Below are positions 51,427 to 59,675 of a stretch of 64,000 nt of DNA, one piece after another (the stretch's first letter is position 1; the number at the start of each line of letters is the position of its first letter). The notes beneath the pieces were generated by a model, which was not told the origin of the DNA, made no database searches, and saw only the letters and a list, made by a program, of their open reading frames with translations. The position numbers and the translations under genes were made by a program. Location: assembly GCF_003149455.1 (NCBI RefSeq), contig NZ_QFFK01000001.1, forward strand, positions 563,935-627,934, read 5' to 3'. Source of the DNA: Chitinophaga deserti. GTDB taxonomy: Bacteria > Bacteroidota > Bacteroidia > Chitinophagales > Chitinophagaceae.

Positions 51427-52161
51427 ATGCGAATTGAATCTCTCATTATATTCGAGAACGATGATTTTGTGGCGGTCAGCAAGCCTTCGGGCCTGCTGAC
51501 CATCCCCGACCGGCACGATAATGAGCTGTTATCCCTTTCAGGCCTCCTGAAAAAGAAATACGGCCAGATCTTCACCGTGCACCGGATAGACCGGGATACC
51601 AGCGGCCTGGTGCTGTTTGCCAAACATGAAGCTTCCCATAAATATTTGTCCCAGCTATTCGAATCGAGAGATGTGGAGAAGTACTACATGGGTATTGTGA
51701 ATGGTGAGCTGGCGCAGGAATCGGGGAGTGTGAACGCAGGGATTATGGAGCACCCGGTACAGCGCGGCAAAATGGTTACCAATGCCAAGGGCCGCCCTTC
51801 GCTGACGGATTATGAAGTGCAGGAAGCTTATACCCTGTACAGCCTTGTGAAATTCAGGATCCATACCGGCCGTACCCACCAGATCCGCGTGCATATGAAA
51901 TCGCTCGGACACCCAATTGCAGTGGACGAACTGTATGGCACCGCCACCCCCATCCTTCTGTCTGCTATCAAAAAGAAGTTCAGGCTGGGCAAATTCACCG
52001 AAGAAGAGCGCCCCCTGCTCCAGCGCCTGGCACTCCATGCCTGGAAGCTGAAATTTACGGGTATGGACGGAGCGCCGGTAGAACTGGAAGCCCCCCTGCC
52101 GAAAGATTTCCAGGCTGTGCTGCAGCAATTGCGGAAACATAAGAAGCCGCAAGGCAACTAA
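51427..52161 (+). CDS. RluA-family pseudouridine synthase
   Basis: The 244-residue enzyme has the RluA catalytic motif HRIDRDTSGLVLF with the active-site Asp. The RNA-binding loop IHTGRTHQIRVH and the preceding IIFENDDFVAVSKPSGLL are also family hallmarks. It isomerises uridine in rRNA or tRNA, but the exact site cannot be told. There is no S4 domain, unlike RluD, so it resembles RluA or TruC-type members. It starts 12 nt after the RluB-like gene and ends before a hairpin terminator. Confidence 0.92.
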   Translation: MRIESLIIFENDDFVAVSKPSGLLTIPDRHDNELLSLSGLLKKKYGQIFTVHRIDRDTSGLVLFAKHEASHKYLSQLFESRDVEKYYMGIVNGELAQESGSVNAGIMEHPVQRGKMVTNAKGRPSLTDYEVQEAYTLYSLVKFRIHTGRTHQIRVHMKSLGHPIAVDELYGTATPILLSAIKKKFRLGKFTEEERPLLQRLALHAWKLKFTGMDGAPVELEAPLPKDFQAVLQQLRKHKKPQGN

Positions 52162-52190
52162 TACTTAGATTTTACCGTTTTACTTTACGT

Positions 52191-52224
52191 TAACACCCGG
52201 ATGTGGCAACATTTGGGTGTTTTC
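52191..52224 (+). terminator. Terminator after the RluA-like gene
   Basis: AACACCC (52192-52198) pairs with GGGTGTT (52215-52221), with an inner ATGT/ACAT pair. TTTC follows. It lies 30 nt after the stop codon and before the S41 peptidase start. Confidence 0.6.
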
Positions 52225-52255
52225 ACGTAAATTACTGTCAAACTGCTTTGTATAT

Positions 52256-53833
52256 ATGATTAAGCTCCGGATCGCAGCAGCCGCCCTTATTTGGATAGCG
52301 GCTTTTGCTGCCTGTAAGAAAAGCGGCAATCCTTCCCCATCCGATGGCAACCCCACGCCCACAACGGGTACCAGGTTGCAGCTAAGCCTCGATTCCCTGT
52401 ACCTCTACGCAAAAGAAACCTACCTCTGGTACGATGCCATTCCTTCTTACGACGCCTTCAACCCACGGCAATATGCGGGAAATGATGAGTTTGGCAGTCT
52501 TACCAATGCCCTGTTCAAAATCACCCAGCTGAAAAACGACCCTGCTACAGGGAAGCCTTATGAATACTATATTCCCAACCCTTCCCACGCCAAATTCTCC
52601 TATGTGGAGAAAGGTAACCTCGCAAGAGGGATCAAAGCAGCGGTTAATCTGGAAGGTGATGGTAACGATCTTGGCCTGATACCCGTGGTAGTAACCTTCG
52701 GGGGCGATCCAAAGGCTTATCTGTATGTACGCAACGTGGAAAAAGGTTCTCCGGCAGACCTGGCGCGTATTACCCGCGGCAGCCTCATCACCAGGGTAAA
52801 CGATGCTCCCGCTACCGCTACAGTGGCTGCGGCTACCGCGCTGATGAACAGCAGCGAGGCTAAACTTACTTTCCGCCGGCCTGATAACCCGGGTGTTGAT
52901 ATCACCGCTACCATTACCAAAACCACATATAAAAGCGACCCCGTAGTTACCTGGAAGGTATTCCCCGCCCAGAACGGGAATAAAACCGGTTACCTCGCCC
53001 TCGCCCATTTCACCCGCCAGAGCGTAGCCCAAACCTCTCTGAATACGGCATTTTCAGATTTCAATGCTGCAGGGGTGAACGCTGTGGTGGTAGACCTCCG
53101 TTACAATGGCGGCGGATATGTGTCTACGGCCGAATTCCTCATGAACCTGCTGGCTCCCTCCGCCCTGCAGGGAAAGGTGATGTACAAACAGGTGTATAAC
53201 GAGCTGGTACGCAATGATAAAGCGCCCATCCTCAAAACTATCCCTTACCTGGATGCCAATTACAAGCAGGTGTACCAGAACGGGAAAGCACTTACCTACG
53301 CTGACCTTGATTTTACGGAAGCCGGCAATACGTTTCAATTTGAGAAAGCCGGTCCTTTAACCGGTGTTAAAAAGATCGTATTCATCGTGTCAGGCAGCTC
53401 GGCATCGGCCAGTGAGCTGACTGTCAACTCTTTAAAAGCATGGCCGGGTAATGTTACGGTACGCACCGTAGGCAGCAAAACCTATGGTAAACCGGTGGGC
53501 TTCTTTGCCATTGGGATTGATAAGTTTACGGTATATATGGCCCAGTTTTCCAGCAGGAATGCCCTCGGGCAGGGCGACTACTACGCCGGTATGACGCCTG
53601 ATATTGCTGCGCAGGACAATGTGACCCGTGATTTCGGGGACCCGCAGGAAACCTGCCTGGAAGCAGCACTGGGTTTCATCAATTCAGGTGTTACGGGCGG
53701 GCGCACTTCCTCTGTACCCACACTTATGTCTAACGGCCGGGAGATGACCACTACCTCCATCCGTACACAAACCATTGAGCCTAATGATTTTAATGGGATG
53801 GTGGAAGACAGGCGCCGGGTACGCCAGCAGTAA
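52256..53833 (+). CDS. S41-family (C-terminal processing) peptidase, lipoprotein
   Basis: The 525-residue lipoprotein has the lipobox AFAAC, so it sits on a membrane facing the periplasm or surface. After a Pro-rich linker comes a helical cap region and a PDZ-like domain (about residues 130-220, with VEKGSPADLARITRGSLI). The S41 core follows. The nucleophile Ser is in SGSSASASEL and the general-base Lys in GSKTYGKPVG. VVDLRYNGGG, the usual S41 strand, is present. It should process unfolded or tagged proteins. Start 52256 is chosen over 52217 because it begins the signal peptide. A terminator follows. Confidence 0.9.
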   Translation: MIKLRIAAAALIWIAAFAACKKSGNPSPSDGNPTPTTGTRLQLSLDSLYLYAKETYLWYDAIPSYDAFNPRQYAGNDEFGSLTNALFKITQLKNDPATGKPYEYYIPNPSHAKFSYVEKGNLARGIKAAVNLEGDGNDLGLIPVVVTFGGDPKAYLYVRNVEKGSPADLARITRGSLITRVNDAPATATVAAATALMNSSEAKLTFRRPDNPGVDITATITKTTYKSDPVVTWKVFPAQNGNKTGYLALAHFTRQSVAQTSLNTAFSDFNAAGVNAVVVDLRYNGGGYVSTAEFLMNLLAPSALQGKVMYKQVYNELVRNDKAPILKTIPYLDANYKQVYQNGKALTYADLDFTEAGNTFQFEKAGPLTGVKKIVFIVSGSSASASELTVNSLKAWPGNVTVRTVGSKTYGKPVGFFAIGIDKFTVYMAQFSSRNALGQGDYYAGMTPDIAAQDNVTRDFGDPQETCLEAALGFINSGVTGGRTSSVPTLMSNGREMTTTSIRTQTIEPNDFNGMVEDRRRVRQQ

Positions 53834-53862
53834 AAAAAGACTTAATTGCGATATAATTTGGA

Positions 53863-53892
53863 GAGGTTGCCGGCAGGCAGCCTCTTTTTTTT
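53863..53892 (+). terminator. Terminator after the S41 peptidase gene
   Basis: GAGGTTGCC (53863-53871) pairs with GGCAGCCTC (53876-53884) and is followed by eight T. Confidence 0.88.
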
Positions 53893-53910
53893 GGGGGGTG
53901 GTGAGGCATA

Positions 53911-53936
53911 AAAAAAACGGGGAAAAATCCCCGTTT
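53911..53936 (-). terminator. Terminator on the peroxiredoxin strand
   Basis: AAACGGGG (53915-53922) pairs with CCCCGTTT (53929-53936). On the minus strand eight T follow. It is 165 nt beyond the peroxiredoxin stop; the stretch between holds no gene I can support. Confidence 0.75.
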
Positions 53937-54100
53937 CGTAAAATCAAAAACCAACCATTAAAAAAAACAGTAAGGAGTAAGATACTTGCAACCATGTAAG
54001 TTGCGGGTTTCATCCTCCAATATTTTTACTTCCTTGCCGGAAGAGAATTGCTTTCGCAGGTTGAGACGGAAGCTCCGTTTCGCGGCAAAGATACGTCAGA

Positions 54101-54736
54101 TTATTTATTAGGCTGCGGTGTAGTTCTCAGATAAGGCTTAATGATTTTATGGCCTTTCGGGAATTTAGCCGGGATGTCTTCCGTTTTCACGGCAGGCACC
54201 ACAATCACATCTTCGCCATCTTTCCAGTCTGCCGGGGTAGCCACGCTATAGTTGGCCGTCAGCTGCAGGGAGTCGATTACGCGGAGCACTTCATGGAAGT
54301 TGCGGCCGGTAGAGGCGGGGTAAGTGATGGTCAGTTTTACTTTCTTATCGGGTCCGATCACGAAGAGGGAACGCACGGTGAAAGTTTCGGAAGCGTTGGG
54401 GTGGATCATACCGTAGAGGTTGGCCACCGTTTTATCTTCGTCGGCAATAATGGGGAAATCAACGTGGCAGTTCTGCGTTTCGTTGATATCTCCGATCCAG
54501 CTTTTATGTTTATCAAGCGGGTCTACGCTGAGTGCGAGCACTTTCACGTTACGCTTGGTGAACTCTCCGTTGAGAAGGGCAGTTTTACCGAGTTCGGTAG
54601 TGCAAACAGGGGTAAAATCTGCAGGGTGGGAGAAAAGGATGCCCCAGCTGTCGCCGAGATATTCGTAAAAGTTTATTTCTCCAATGGTGGTCTTTGCGGT
54701 GAAATTGGGAGCGGCGTCCCCTAATCTTAAACTCAT
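54101..54736 (-). CDS. 1-Cys peroxiredoxin (Prx6/AhpC-TSA family)
   Basis: The 211-residue cytoplasmic enzyme reduces hydrogen peroxide and organic peroxides. The peroxidatic Cys45 lies in DFTPVCTTE. The long C-terminal domain (TYPASTGRNFHEVLRVIDSLQ) fits the 1-Cys Prx6 group. It starts at 54736 (MSLRLGDAAPNF), the family start, with an AGAGGA ribosome-binding-like sequence 8 nt upstream. A perfect promoter box lies 22-29 nt upstream. It is monocistronic. Confidence 0.93.
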   Translation of the reverse strand: MSLRLGDAAPNFTAKTTIGEINFYEYLGDSWGILFSHPADFTPVCTTELGKTALLNGEFTKRNVKVLALSVDPLDKHKSWIGDINETQNCHVDFPIIADEDKTVANLYGMIHPNASETFTVRSLFVIGPDKKVKLTITYPASTGRNFHEVLRVIDSLQLTANYSVATPADWKDGEDVIVVPAVKTEDIPAKFPKGHKIIKPYLRTTPQPNK

Positions 54737-54757
54737 ATTTTTCCTCTTTAAGGAATT

Positions 54758-54765
54758 CAAAAATA
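54758..54765 (-). promoter_or_regulatory. Candidate -7 promoter box of the peroxiredoxin gene
   Basis: TATTTTTG on the minus strand matches TAnnTTTG exactly, about 22 nt before the ATG. No clear TTG is seen at the expected distance. Confidence 0.5.
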
Positions 54766-54769
54766 CCAT

Positions 54770-55445
54770 TTTCCTACAATTTTTATAGACTTTAAGGAAT
54801 TTTTTTTATGGTTTAATGAGATTTTAAGCAGGTGGCGGCCGGAACAGGCCTGGAGAACGAGCCTGTTCCGGTGAAAACGGCAGTGGAAGCCGCTGCCACC
54901 CACGGGAAAATGAGCGGGGAATAACAGGTATAGGGGTCAGGACGAGACCTTTGGCCGGGATAATTGTCTGGGTATATGCTTTGGGAATGTTTGGGGTAGT
55001 GCAGGTTATTTTGGGGGCATTTTGCCTCGCGGACGGCCCCGCATTAGAAAATGCGGGGGCCGCCGCCGGGTTAATCGCCCGGAAGGTTGGCTTACGGCTA
55101 TTGGGGTTCAATAGCCCGCCTCCGGTGCTCACATCAGGCAAAACTGCGGCAGTAGCTAAATGCAGCGCCGCCGGGAGACAACAATGGATGAAGGGCTGTT
55201 CTTACAACAGTCCGCATCTGTGGGTTAACTCAGGCAACAGGCCTGTTTTCGGGTTAACAATAGGAGCGAAAGGCCGGATGGCCGGTGCTTTTCGCCGGTT
55301 TCGGGATAAACAGCCCGCGCTTTCCGCGGTACTTCGGGGTCACAATGGATGACCGAGGGTGGGTTTTCAAACGAACGGATAGCAGGGAAGATCAGGATCG
55401 CTGCGAATGACGGGGGGGACAGCGCCCTGTCTTCCCCAAAACTTC
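54770..55445. other. GC-rich non-coding stretch with several perfect hairpins
   Basis: About 680 nt lack a convincing gene. Three perfect stem-loops stand out: 54839-54849 with 54861-54871 (11 bp), 55037-55045 with 55050-55058 (9 bp, AGAA loop) and 55096-55103 with 55109-55116 (8 bp). Several weaker ones follow to about 55300. Open frames exist on both strands (plus 54951-55352 with a TTG start, minus 54824-55141) but lack family features. The stretch is upstream of the peroxiredoxin promoter. It could be a structured RNA, a repeat element or a decayed gene. Confidence 0.5.
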
Positions 55446-56033
55446 CTATTTATCTTCTGCAGCCTGGCGGTATGCGTAGTATGCCAGGGTGTATTTCATA
55501 TCGTCTGCCAGATCGGCCTGTTTACGCGCAGAATCCTCATCGAATTCCAGTTCCAGGTAGCCCAGGTACAGCTCGTAGCTTTTGCCCAGTGCCTGCATGC
55601 AATGCTCTACGCCACGGGCGTAAGCTTCTGCAGGGGTTACAGGCTCGGCCTGGCGGATGTAATAACAGTCATCGTTCGTGTAATCTGCCCATTCGCCGCT
55701 GCTGAACTGCGGGCGCTCGAGGCGGAAAGCGATATTGTCGAACAATACGGCTTCGCCCAGCTGGGCTTCGAAATCAATGATCTCGGGAATTTGCTCCATA
55801 TGCTCCAGCTTCTGAACAATGGCCATCTGCACCGCTTCACTCTTATCCTCGATAGCACGGAGCATGGTGTTCAGCACATCGTAATTGGTTACGAAGTCGC
55901 ACTTCCGCCATCCTTCAGGCGTTTGCAAATACCCCCAGCAGGTGAGATAATGCGAGTCGTCCAGGATTATTTGTCCTACCTTAATGGCTGTGGCTTCCAG
56001 ATGGGCTGCGGTTGTTACTGATTCCTTTCTCAT
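55446..56033 (-). CDS. Hypothetical acidic protein
   Basis: The 195-residue soluble protein is not recognised. It is acidic and helix-rich, with Cys-Trp near the N terminus (YLTCWGYLQTPEGWRKCDF) and a charged helical C terminus (FDEDSARKQADLADD). There is no signal peptide. It is divergent from the WYL regulator gene at 56131, with about 97 nt between the two starts. A regulator-target link is possible but untested. Confidence 0.65.
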   Translation of the reverse strand: MRKESVTTAAHLEATAIKVGQIILDDSHYLTCWGYLQTPEGWRKCDFVTNYDVLNTMLRAIEDKSEAVQMAIVQKLEHMEQIPEIIDFEAQLGEAVLFDNIAFRLERPQFSSGEWADYTNDDCYYIRQAEPVTPAEAYARGVEHCMQALGKSYELYLGYLELEFDEDSARKQADLADDMKYTLAYYAYRQAAEDK

Positions 56034-56055
56034 AGTTTGGATATTGATAACAATA

Positions 56056-56063
56056 CAAAAGTA
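56056..56063 (-). promoter_or_regulatory. Candidate -7 promoter box of the 55.4-kb hypothetical gene
   Basis: TACTTTTG on the minus strand matches TAnnTTTG exactly and ends 22 nt before the start at 56033. A weaker plus-strand box TATTTTTA (56104-56111) points toward the WYL gene. Confidence 0.5.
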
Positions 56064-56130
56064 CCCGGGGCCTGCGCATGGGATATGCGTAGTGAAAATG
56101 TTTTATTTTTATCCCGAAAAATATCCGAAC

Positions 56131-57135
56131 ATGCCCAAGAACAAAGACGCCCTTTCCCGTTACCGCTGGCTCGACGAGCGCCTCCGCAACAAGCGCCTCC
56201 CCAAGCCCAGCCTCGAGAACCTCGTGGAATTCGTGTCGGAGAAAATGGACAAAACCATCGCTGTACGCACCATCCAGAAAGATATCGAGGACATGCGCAA
56301 CGATCCCGAGCTGAATTACTTCGCTCCCATCGTTTACAACCGCAGCTCCCGCGTTTATCAATATGAAGACGAAAACTATTCCATAGGTAACAGTCCAATC
56401 GATGAAGCCGACCTCCAGGGCCTGGAGGTAGCTATCGGCATCCTCGAACAGTTCCGCAGCCTGCCCGTTATACAGCGCTTCGAAGATGCCATCCTGAAAA
56501 TTGCCGCCAGTGTGAAAATGAACCGGCAGGACCTTGAAAACAAAGGGCTGGTGAAGTTCAGCCGCGGTGCCCAGTACAAAGGAGCCGAGCTGATTCCCGA
56601 GATCGTAGACGCCATCAAGAACCTCGAAGTGATCCGTATCGCCTACCAGACCTTCGACCGCACCGAGCCTAAAGAACATTGGGTGGAACCTTACCACCTC
56701 CGGGAATATAACCACCGCTTCTACCTCATCGGTAAAAGCCAGAAAGCCAAAGGCGGTACCGTGCTCACTTTCGCGCTCGACCGTATCGTGAAGCACTGGC
56801 CTACCAACGATAAGTTCGACGCCAAGAACTTCGACGACGCTGCCTATTTTAAAAACGCCATCGGTATAACCGTAGCGGAAGGCGAGCCGGAAGAGATCAT
56901 TCTTTCTTATACGCCACTGCAGGGTAAATACGTGAAAACGCAGCCCATGCACGCTTCGCAGGAAATCATAACCGATAATGAAGAAGAGTGCAGGGTGCGC
57001 CTCCGGATAGTAGTAAACCATGAGCTGGTAATGCTCATCCTGAGCAGCGGCAGCCGTGTGAAAGTAATTGCACCGCAGCACCTGGCAGACAGGGTGAGGC
57101 GCGAGGCTACGGAGATGCTGGGCCGTTACCAGTAA
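56131..57135 (+). CDS. WYL-domain transcriptional regulator
   Basis: The 334-residue DNA-binding protein has an N-terminal winged-helix part (about residues 5-65, with KTIAVRTIQKDIEDMR as the recognition region). A WYL ligand-binding domain spans about 150-240 (EHWVEPYHLREYNHRFYLIG). A WCX C-terminal extension ends RREATEMLGRYQ. WYL proteins often sense nucleic acids or nucleotides and frequently control defence or DNA-damage genes. No defence island is seen nearby. Start 56131 (MPKNKDALSRY) is chosen; the ORF extends 49 codons upstream over the divergent promoter. A strong terminator follows. Confidence 0.9.
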   Translation: MPKNKDALSRYRWLDERLRNKRLPKPSLENLVEFVSEKMDKTIAVRTIQKDIEDMRNDPELNYFAPIVYNRSSRVYQYEDENYSIGNSPIDEADLQGLEVAIGILEQFRSLPVIQRFEDAILKIAASVKMNRQDLENKGLVKFSRGAQYKGAELIPEIVDAIKNLEVIRIAYQTFDRTEPKEHWVEPYHLREYNHRFYLIGKSQKAKGGTVLTFALDRIVKHWPTNDKFDAKNFDDAAYFKNAIGITVAEGEPEEIILSYTPLQGKYVKTQPMHASQEIITDNEEECRVRLRIVVNHELVMLILSSGSRVKVIAPQHLADRVRREATEMLGRYQ

Positions 57136-57149
57136 CGTATCCACATAAA

Positions 57150-57189
57150 AAAACCGCCCGGGGCTTTCGCTTCCGGGCGGTTTTCTTTT
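57150..57189. terminator. Bidirectional terminator between the WYL and LolA-like genes
   Basis: The perfect 12-bp stem AAAACCGCCCGG (57150-57161) / CCGGGCGGTTTT (57173-57184) is flanked by A and T runs, serving both convergent genes. Confidence 0.9.
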
Positions 57190-57205
57190 TATGCTGCAGC
57201 TGCGG

Positions 57206-57928
57206 TTATTTCGCGGCCGGCTTCTGGAAAGTGCTGTCCGGAACGGGCGGGTTGGCAGTTACTTTGGTAAGTACAACAACGGTTTCCATGGGCGACTGCT
57301 CGATCTTTGCGGCGTAGGAATACCCATCGCTGGTTTTCTTGTAATCGCTCAGTTTGGTTACCAGCGTCATTTCCTGCCCCTGTACATTACCGGTGGTGAC
57401 ACGCTTGGTGATGAAGAAAGTGGCGGGATCGATGAAGTAATGCGCTACAGAACCGTTTTTACGGGTGAGTTTGAACTTGTATTGCTCCGGCCCGTCTGAC
57501 GCATCTTTACCTACCAGCTCCACGGTATGGCCTTTTGCTTTGGCATCTACCAGTTCGCCTTCGAGGTCCAGTTCGGAACCGATGTCTTTCATATCATCAG
57601 GATTAGCATCTACCGGCTCTGTCTGTTGCTGAACCGGGAGGAGGAACCATCCGCCGGTGGGGGTAGCCACCTGGATGTTGGTAGTGCCCATGGCTTCAAA
57701 CTCCACCCGCATGGCGGTATTGCTGAGTACTGTGATTTTGAAGGGAAAATCCATGCCCTGAACAGACATGGTACCTTCGGAGTATAATGACTTGAGGGAT
57801 TTCAGTTTGGCATCGCCACCCATTGCTGCCTGGTGTTTGGCGATGATCTCGTCGGCCGTTTGGGCCTGTGAACTGATGGCTGCTCCGGAAAGGGCTATAG
57901 TAATGGCTAACCCGAGGAATCTTTTCAT
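57206..57928 (-). CDS. LolA-like exported protein
   Basis: The 240-residue protein has a signal peptide (core LAITIALSGAAIS, cut near QAQ). It opens with TADEIIAKHQAAMGGDAKLKS, the start typical of Bacteroidota outer-membrane lipoprotein-sorting-like (LolA/LolB fold) proteins. A long curved beta sheet follows, with paired-strand motifs such as YKFKLTRKNGSVAHYFIDPA. These proteins bind hydrophobic ligands or lipid tails in the periplasm, but the cargo is unknown here. Start 57928 is chosen over 57964 because it begins the signal peptide. An exact promoter box lies upstream. Confidence 0.72.
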   Translation of the reverse strand: MKRFLGLAITIALSGAAISSQAQTADEIIAKHQAAMGGDAKLKSLKSLYSEGTMSVQGMDFPFKITVLSNTAMRVEFEAMGTTNIQVATPTGGWFLLPVQQQTEPVDANPDDMKDIGSELDLEGELVDAKAKGHTVELVGKDASDGPEQYKFKLTRKNGSVAHYFIDPATFFITKRVTTGNVQGQEMTLVTKLSDYKKTSDGYSYAAKIEQSPMETVVVLTKVTANPPVPDSTFQKPAAK

Positions 57929-57961
57929 TGATGAGGATTTAAATGATAGACGAATAGAGTA

Positions 57962-57969
57962 CAAATGTA
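57962..57969 (-). promoter_or_regulatory. Candidate -7 promoter box of the LolA-like gene
   Basis: TACATTTG on the minus strand matches TAnnTTTG exactly, 34 nt before the start codon. The other strand overlaps it with TATCTTTT, a near-match that could serve the divergent ade gene. Confidence 0.5.
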
Positions 57970-58034
57970 TCTTTTCCGGGAAACTGGCAAAATCATTTCA
58001 CGCAGTTTTAACAGTTTTTCCCGAGTTTAGCCAC

Positions 58035-59675
58035 ATGAACGCATTGCATATTGCAGGGCATGTAGTGGACATCCCCGGCAGAAGAACCTTTCCCGCTGTT
58101 GTTTCTATGGAAGAGGGCAAAATAACCGCAGTAAAGCCGGCTACAGCGCCGGTTCCCGCTCGCTTTATCCTTCCCGGCTTCATTGATGCCCATGTGCATG
58201 TGGAAAGCTCCATGCTGGTTCCTTCAGAATTTGCCCGTATGGCCGTTGTTCATGGTACGGTGGGCAGTGTATCCGACCCGCATGAGATCGCCAACGTATG
58301 CGGCGAAAAAGGCGTGGAATTTATGCTGGATAACGGAAGGCAGGTACCCTTCCGCTTCTGCTTCGGCGCTCCCTCCTGCGTACCCGCCACCGTATTCGAA
58401 ACCGCAGGCGATGCCATTGATGCTGCAGGGGTAGACAGATTGCTGCAAAGGCCCGATATATACTACCTCTCAGAAATGATGAACTTCCCCGGCGTACTGC
58501 ATCACGATCCGGAAGTAATGCAAAAGATAGCAGCGGCGAAGAAATACGGTAAGCCGGTAGACGGCCACGCTCCCGGCCTTCGTGGCAACCTTGCCGCGCA
58601 ATATGCAGCCGCAGGCATCTCTACCGACCATGAATGCTTCACACTGGAAGAAGCGCTCGACAAACTTGCCGCAGGCATGCACATCCTCATCCGTGAAGGC
58701 AGCGCCGCACGCAATTTCGAAGCCCTCGAACCACTGATCTCCACACATCCGCAGCGCGTTATGTTCTGCAGTGATGATAAGCATCCGGATAATCTCGAAG
58801 AAGGACATATCAACCTTCTTGTAAAAAGAGCCCTCGCCAAAGGGCACGACCTGTACAACATCCTGCAGGCAGCCTGCATCAATCCGGTGGTACATTACAA
58901 CATACCCGCAGGACTGCTCCGTGTAGGCGACCACGCAGATTTCATTATCGCAGATAACCTTAGCGATTTCAATATCCTCGAAACATGGATCGGCGGCAGG
59001 CAGGTAGCCCTTGAAGGTGAAACACTCATTTCCGCAGTACCCGTAACGCCCATCAACCGCTTCCACTGCACCGCCAAACCGGTAACTGATTTCCACATCC
59101 CCGCACCGGCAGATACCTGCAATGTAAAAGTGATCGAAGCACTGGATGGTCAGCTCATCACCCAGCCACTTACCTTTCAGCTCACCGCACAAAACGGATT
59201 GCTCAACAGCGATGTTGCGCAGGACGTATTGAAGATTACGGTCGTGAACCGTTATGAAGACGCTCCTCCGGCCTGTGCTTTCATTCACCGCTTCGGCCTC
59301 CGCTCCGGCGCTATCGCCTCCACTGTTGCACACGACAGTCACAACATCATAGCCGTAGGGGTTGATGATGAAAGTATCCGCCGTGCAGTGAATGCGCTGA
59401 TAGGTGCAGAAGGTGGTATTTGCGTGATCGACGGAGAGAAGGAATACATCCTGCCATTGCCGGTTGCCGGCCTTATGAGTGCAGGCGATGGCTATGATAC
59501 CGCACTCCGCTACAGCCAGCTCGATAAAGCGGCGAAAGCATTGGGCAGTAAGCTGGATGCGCCTTTCATGACCTTATCGTTCATGGCGCTGCTCGTCATC
59601 CCCCGGCTGAAACTCAGCGACAGAGGGCTTTTCGACGGAGATAATTTTTCTTTTACGGAATTGGTACAGGCCTAG
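58035..59675 (+). CDS. ade: Adenine deaminase
   Basis: The 546-residue amidohydrolase converts adenine to hypoxanthine for purine salvage. The metal-binding HxH is in GFIDAHVHVESSM near residue 50. SVSDPHEIANVCG and the central DGHAPGLRG block are hallmarks of the bacterial Ade family, and the C-terminal domain contains NRYEDAPP and HDSHNIIAVG. Length is typical. Start 58035 (MNALHIAGHVVD) is chosen; the ORF is open 89 codons further upstream into the divergent LolA-like gene. Its stop codon overlaps that of the convergent anmK gene. Confidence 0.95.
   Translation: MNALHIAGHVVDIPGRRTFPAVVSMEEGKITAVKPATAPVPARFILPGFIDAHVHVESSMLVPSEFARMAVVHGTVGSVSDPHEIANVCGEKGVEFMLDNGRQVPFRFCFGAPSCVPATVFETAGDAIDAAGVDRLLQRPDIYYLSEMMNFPGVLHHDPEVMQKIAAAKKYGKPVDGHAPGLRGNLAAQYAAAGISTDHECFTLEEALDKLAAGMHILIREGSAARNFEALEPLISTHPQRVMFCSDDKHPDNLEEGHINLLVKRALAKGHDLYNILQAACINPVVHYNIPAGLLRVGDHADFIIADNLSDFNILETWIGGRQVALEGETLISAVPVTPINRFHCTAKPVTDFHIPAPADTCNVKVIEALDGQLITQPLTFQLTAQNGLLNSDVAQDVLKITVVNRYEDAPPACAFIHRFGLRSGAIASTVAHDSHNIIAVGVDDESIRRAVNALIGAEGGICVIDGEKEYILPLPVAGLMSAGDGYDTALRYSQLDKAAKALGSKLDAPFMTLSFMALLVIPRLKLSDRGLFDGDNFSFTELVQA

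Noticed and set aside
53684..54013. Minus-strand frame with a hydrophobic N terminus near 54013
   Set aside because: Its coding part would include the terminator hairpin at 53911-53936 and then the antisense of the S41 gene. A tiny membrane peptide is possible but cannot be supported.
54951..55352. Plus-strand frame of 133 codons and a minus-strand frame of 105 codons (54824-55141)
   Set aside because: The plus frame needs a TTG start, both cross perfect hairpins, and neither shows a recognisable domain or ribosome-binding context. Kept as a non-coding structured region.
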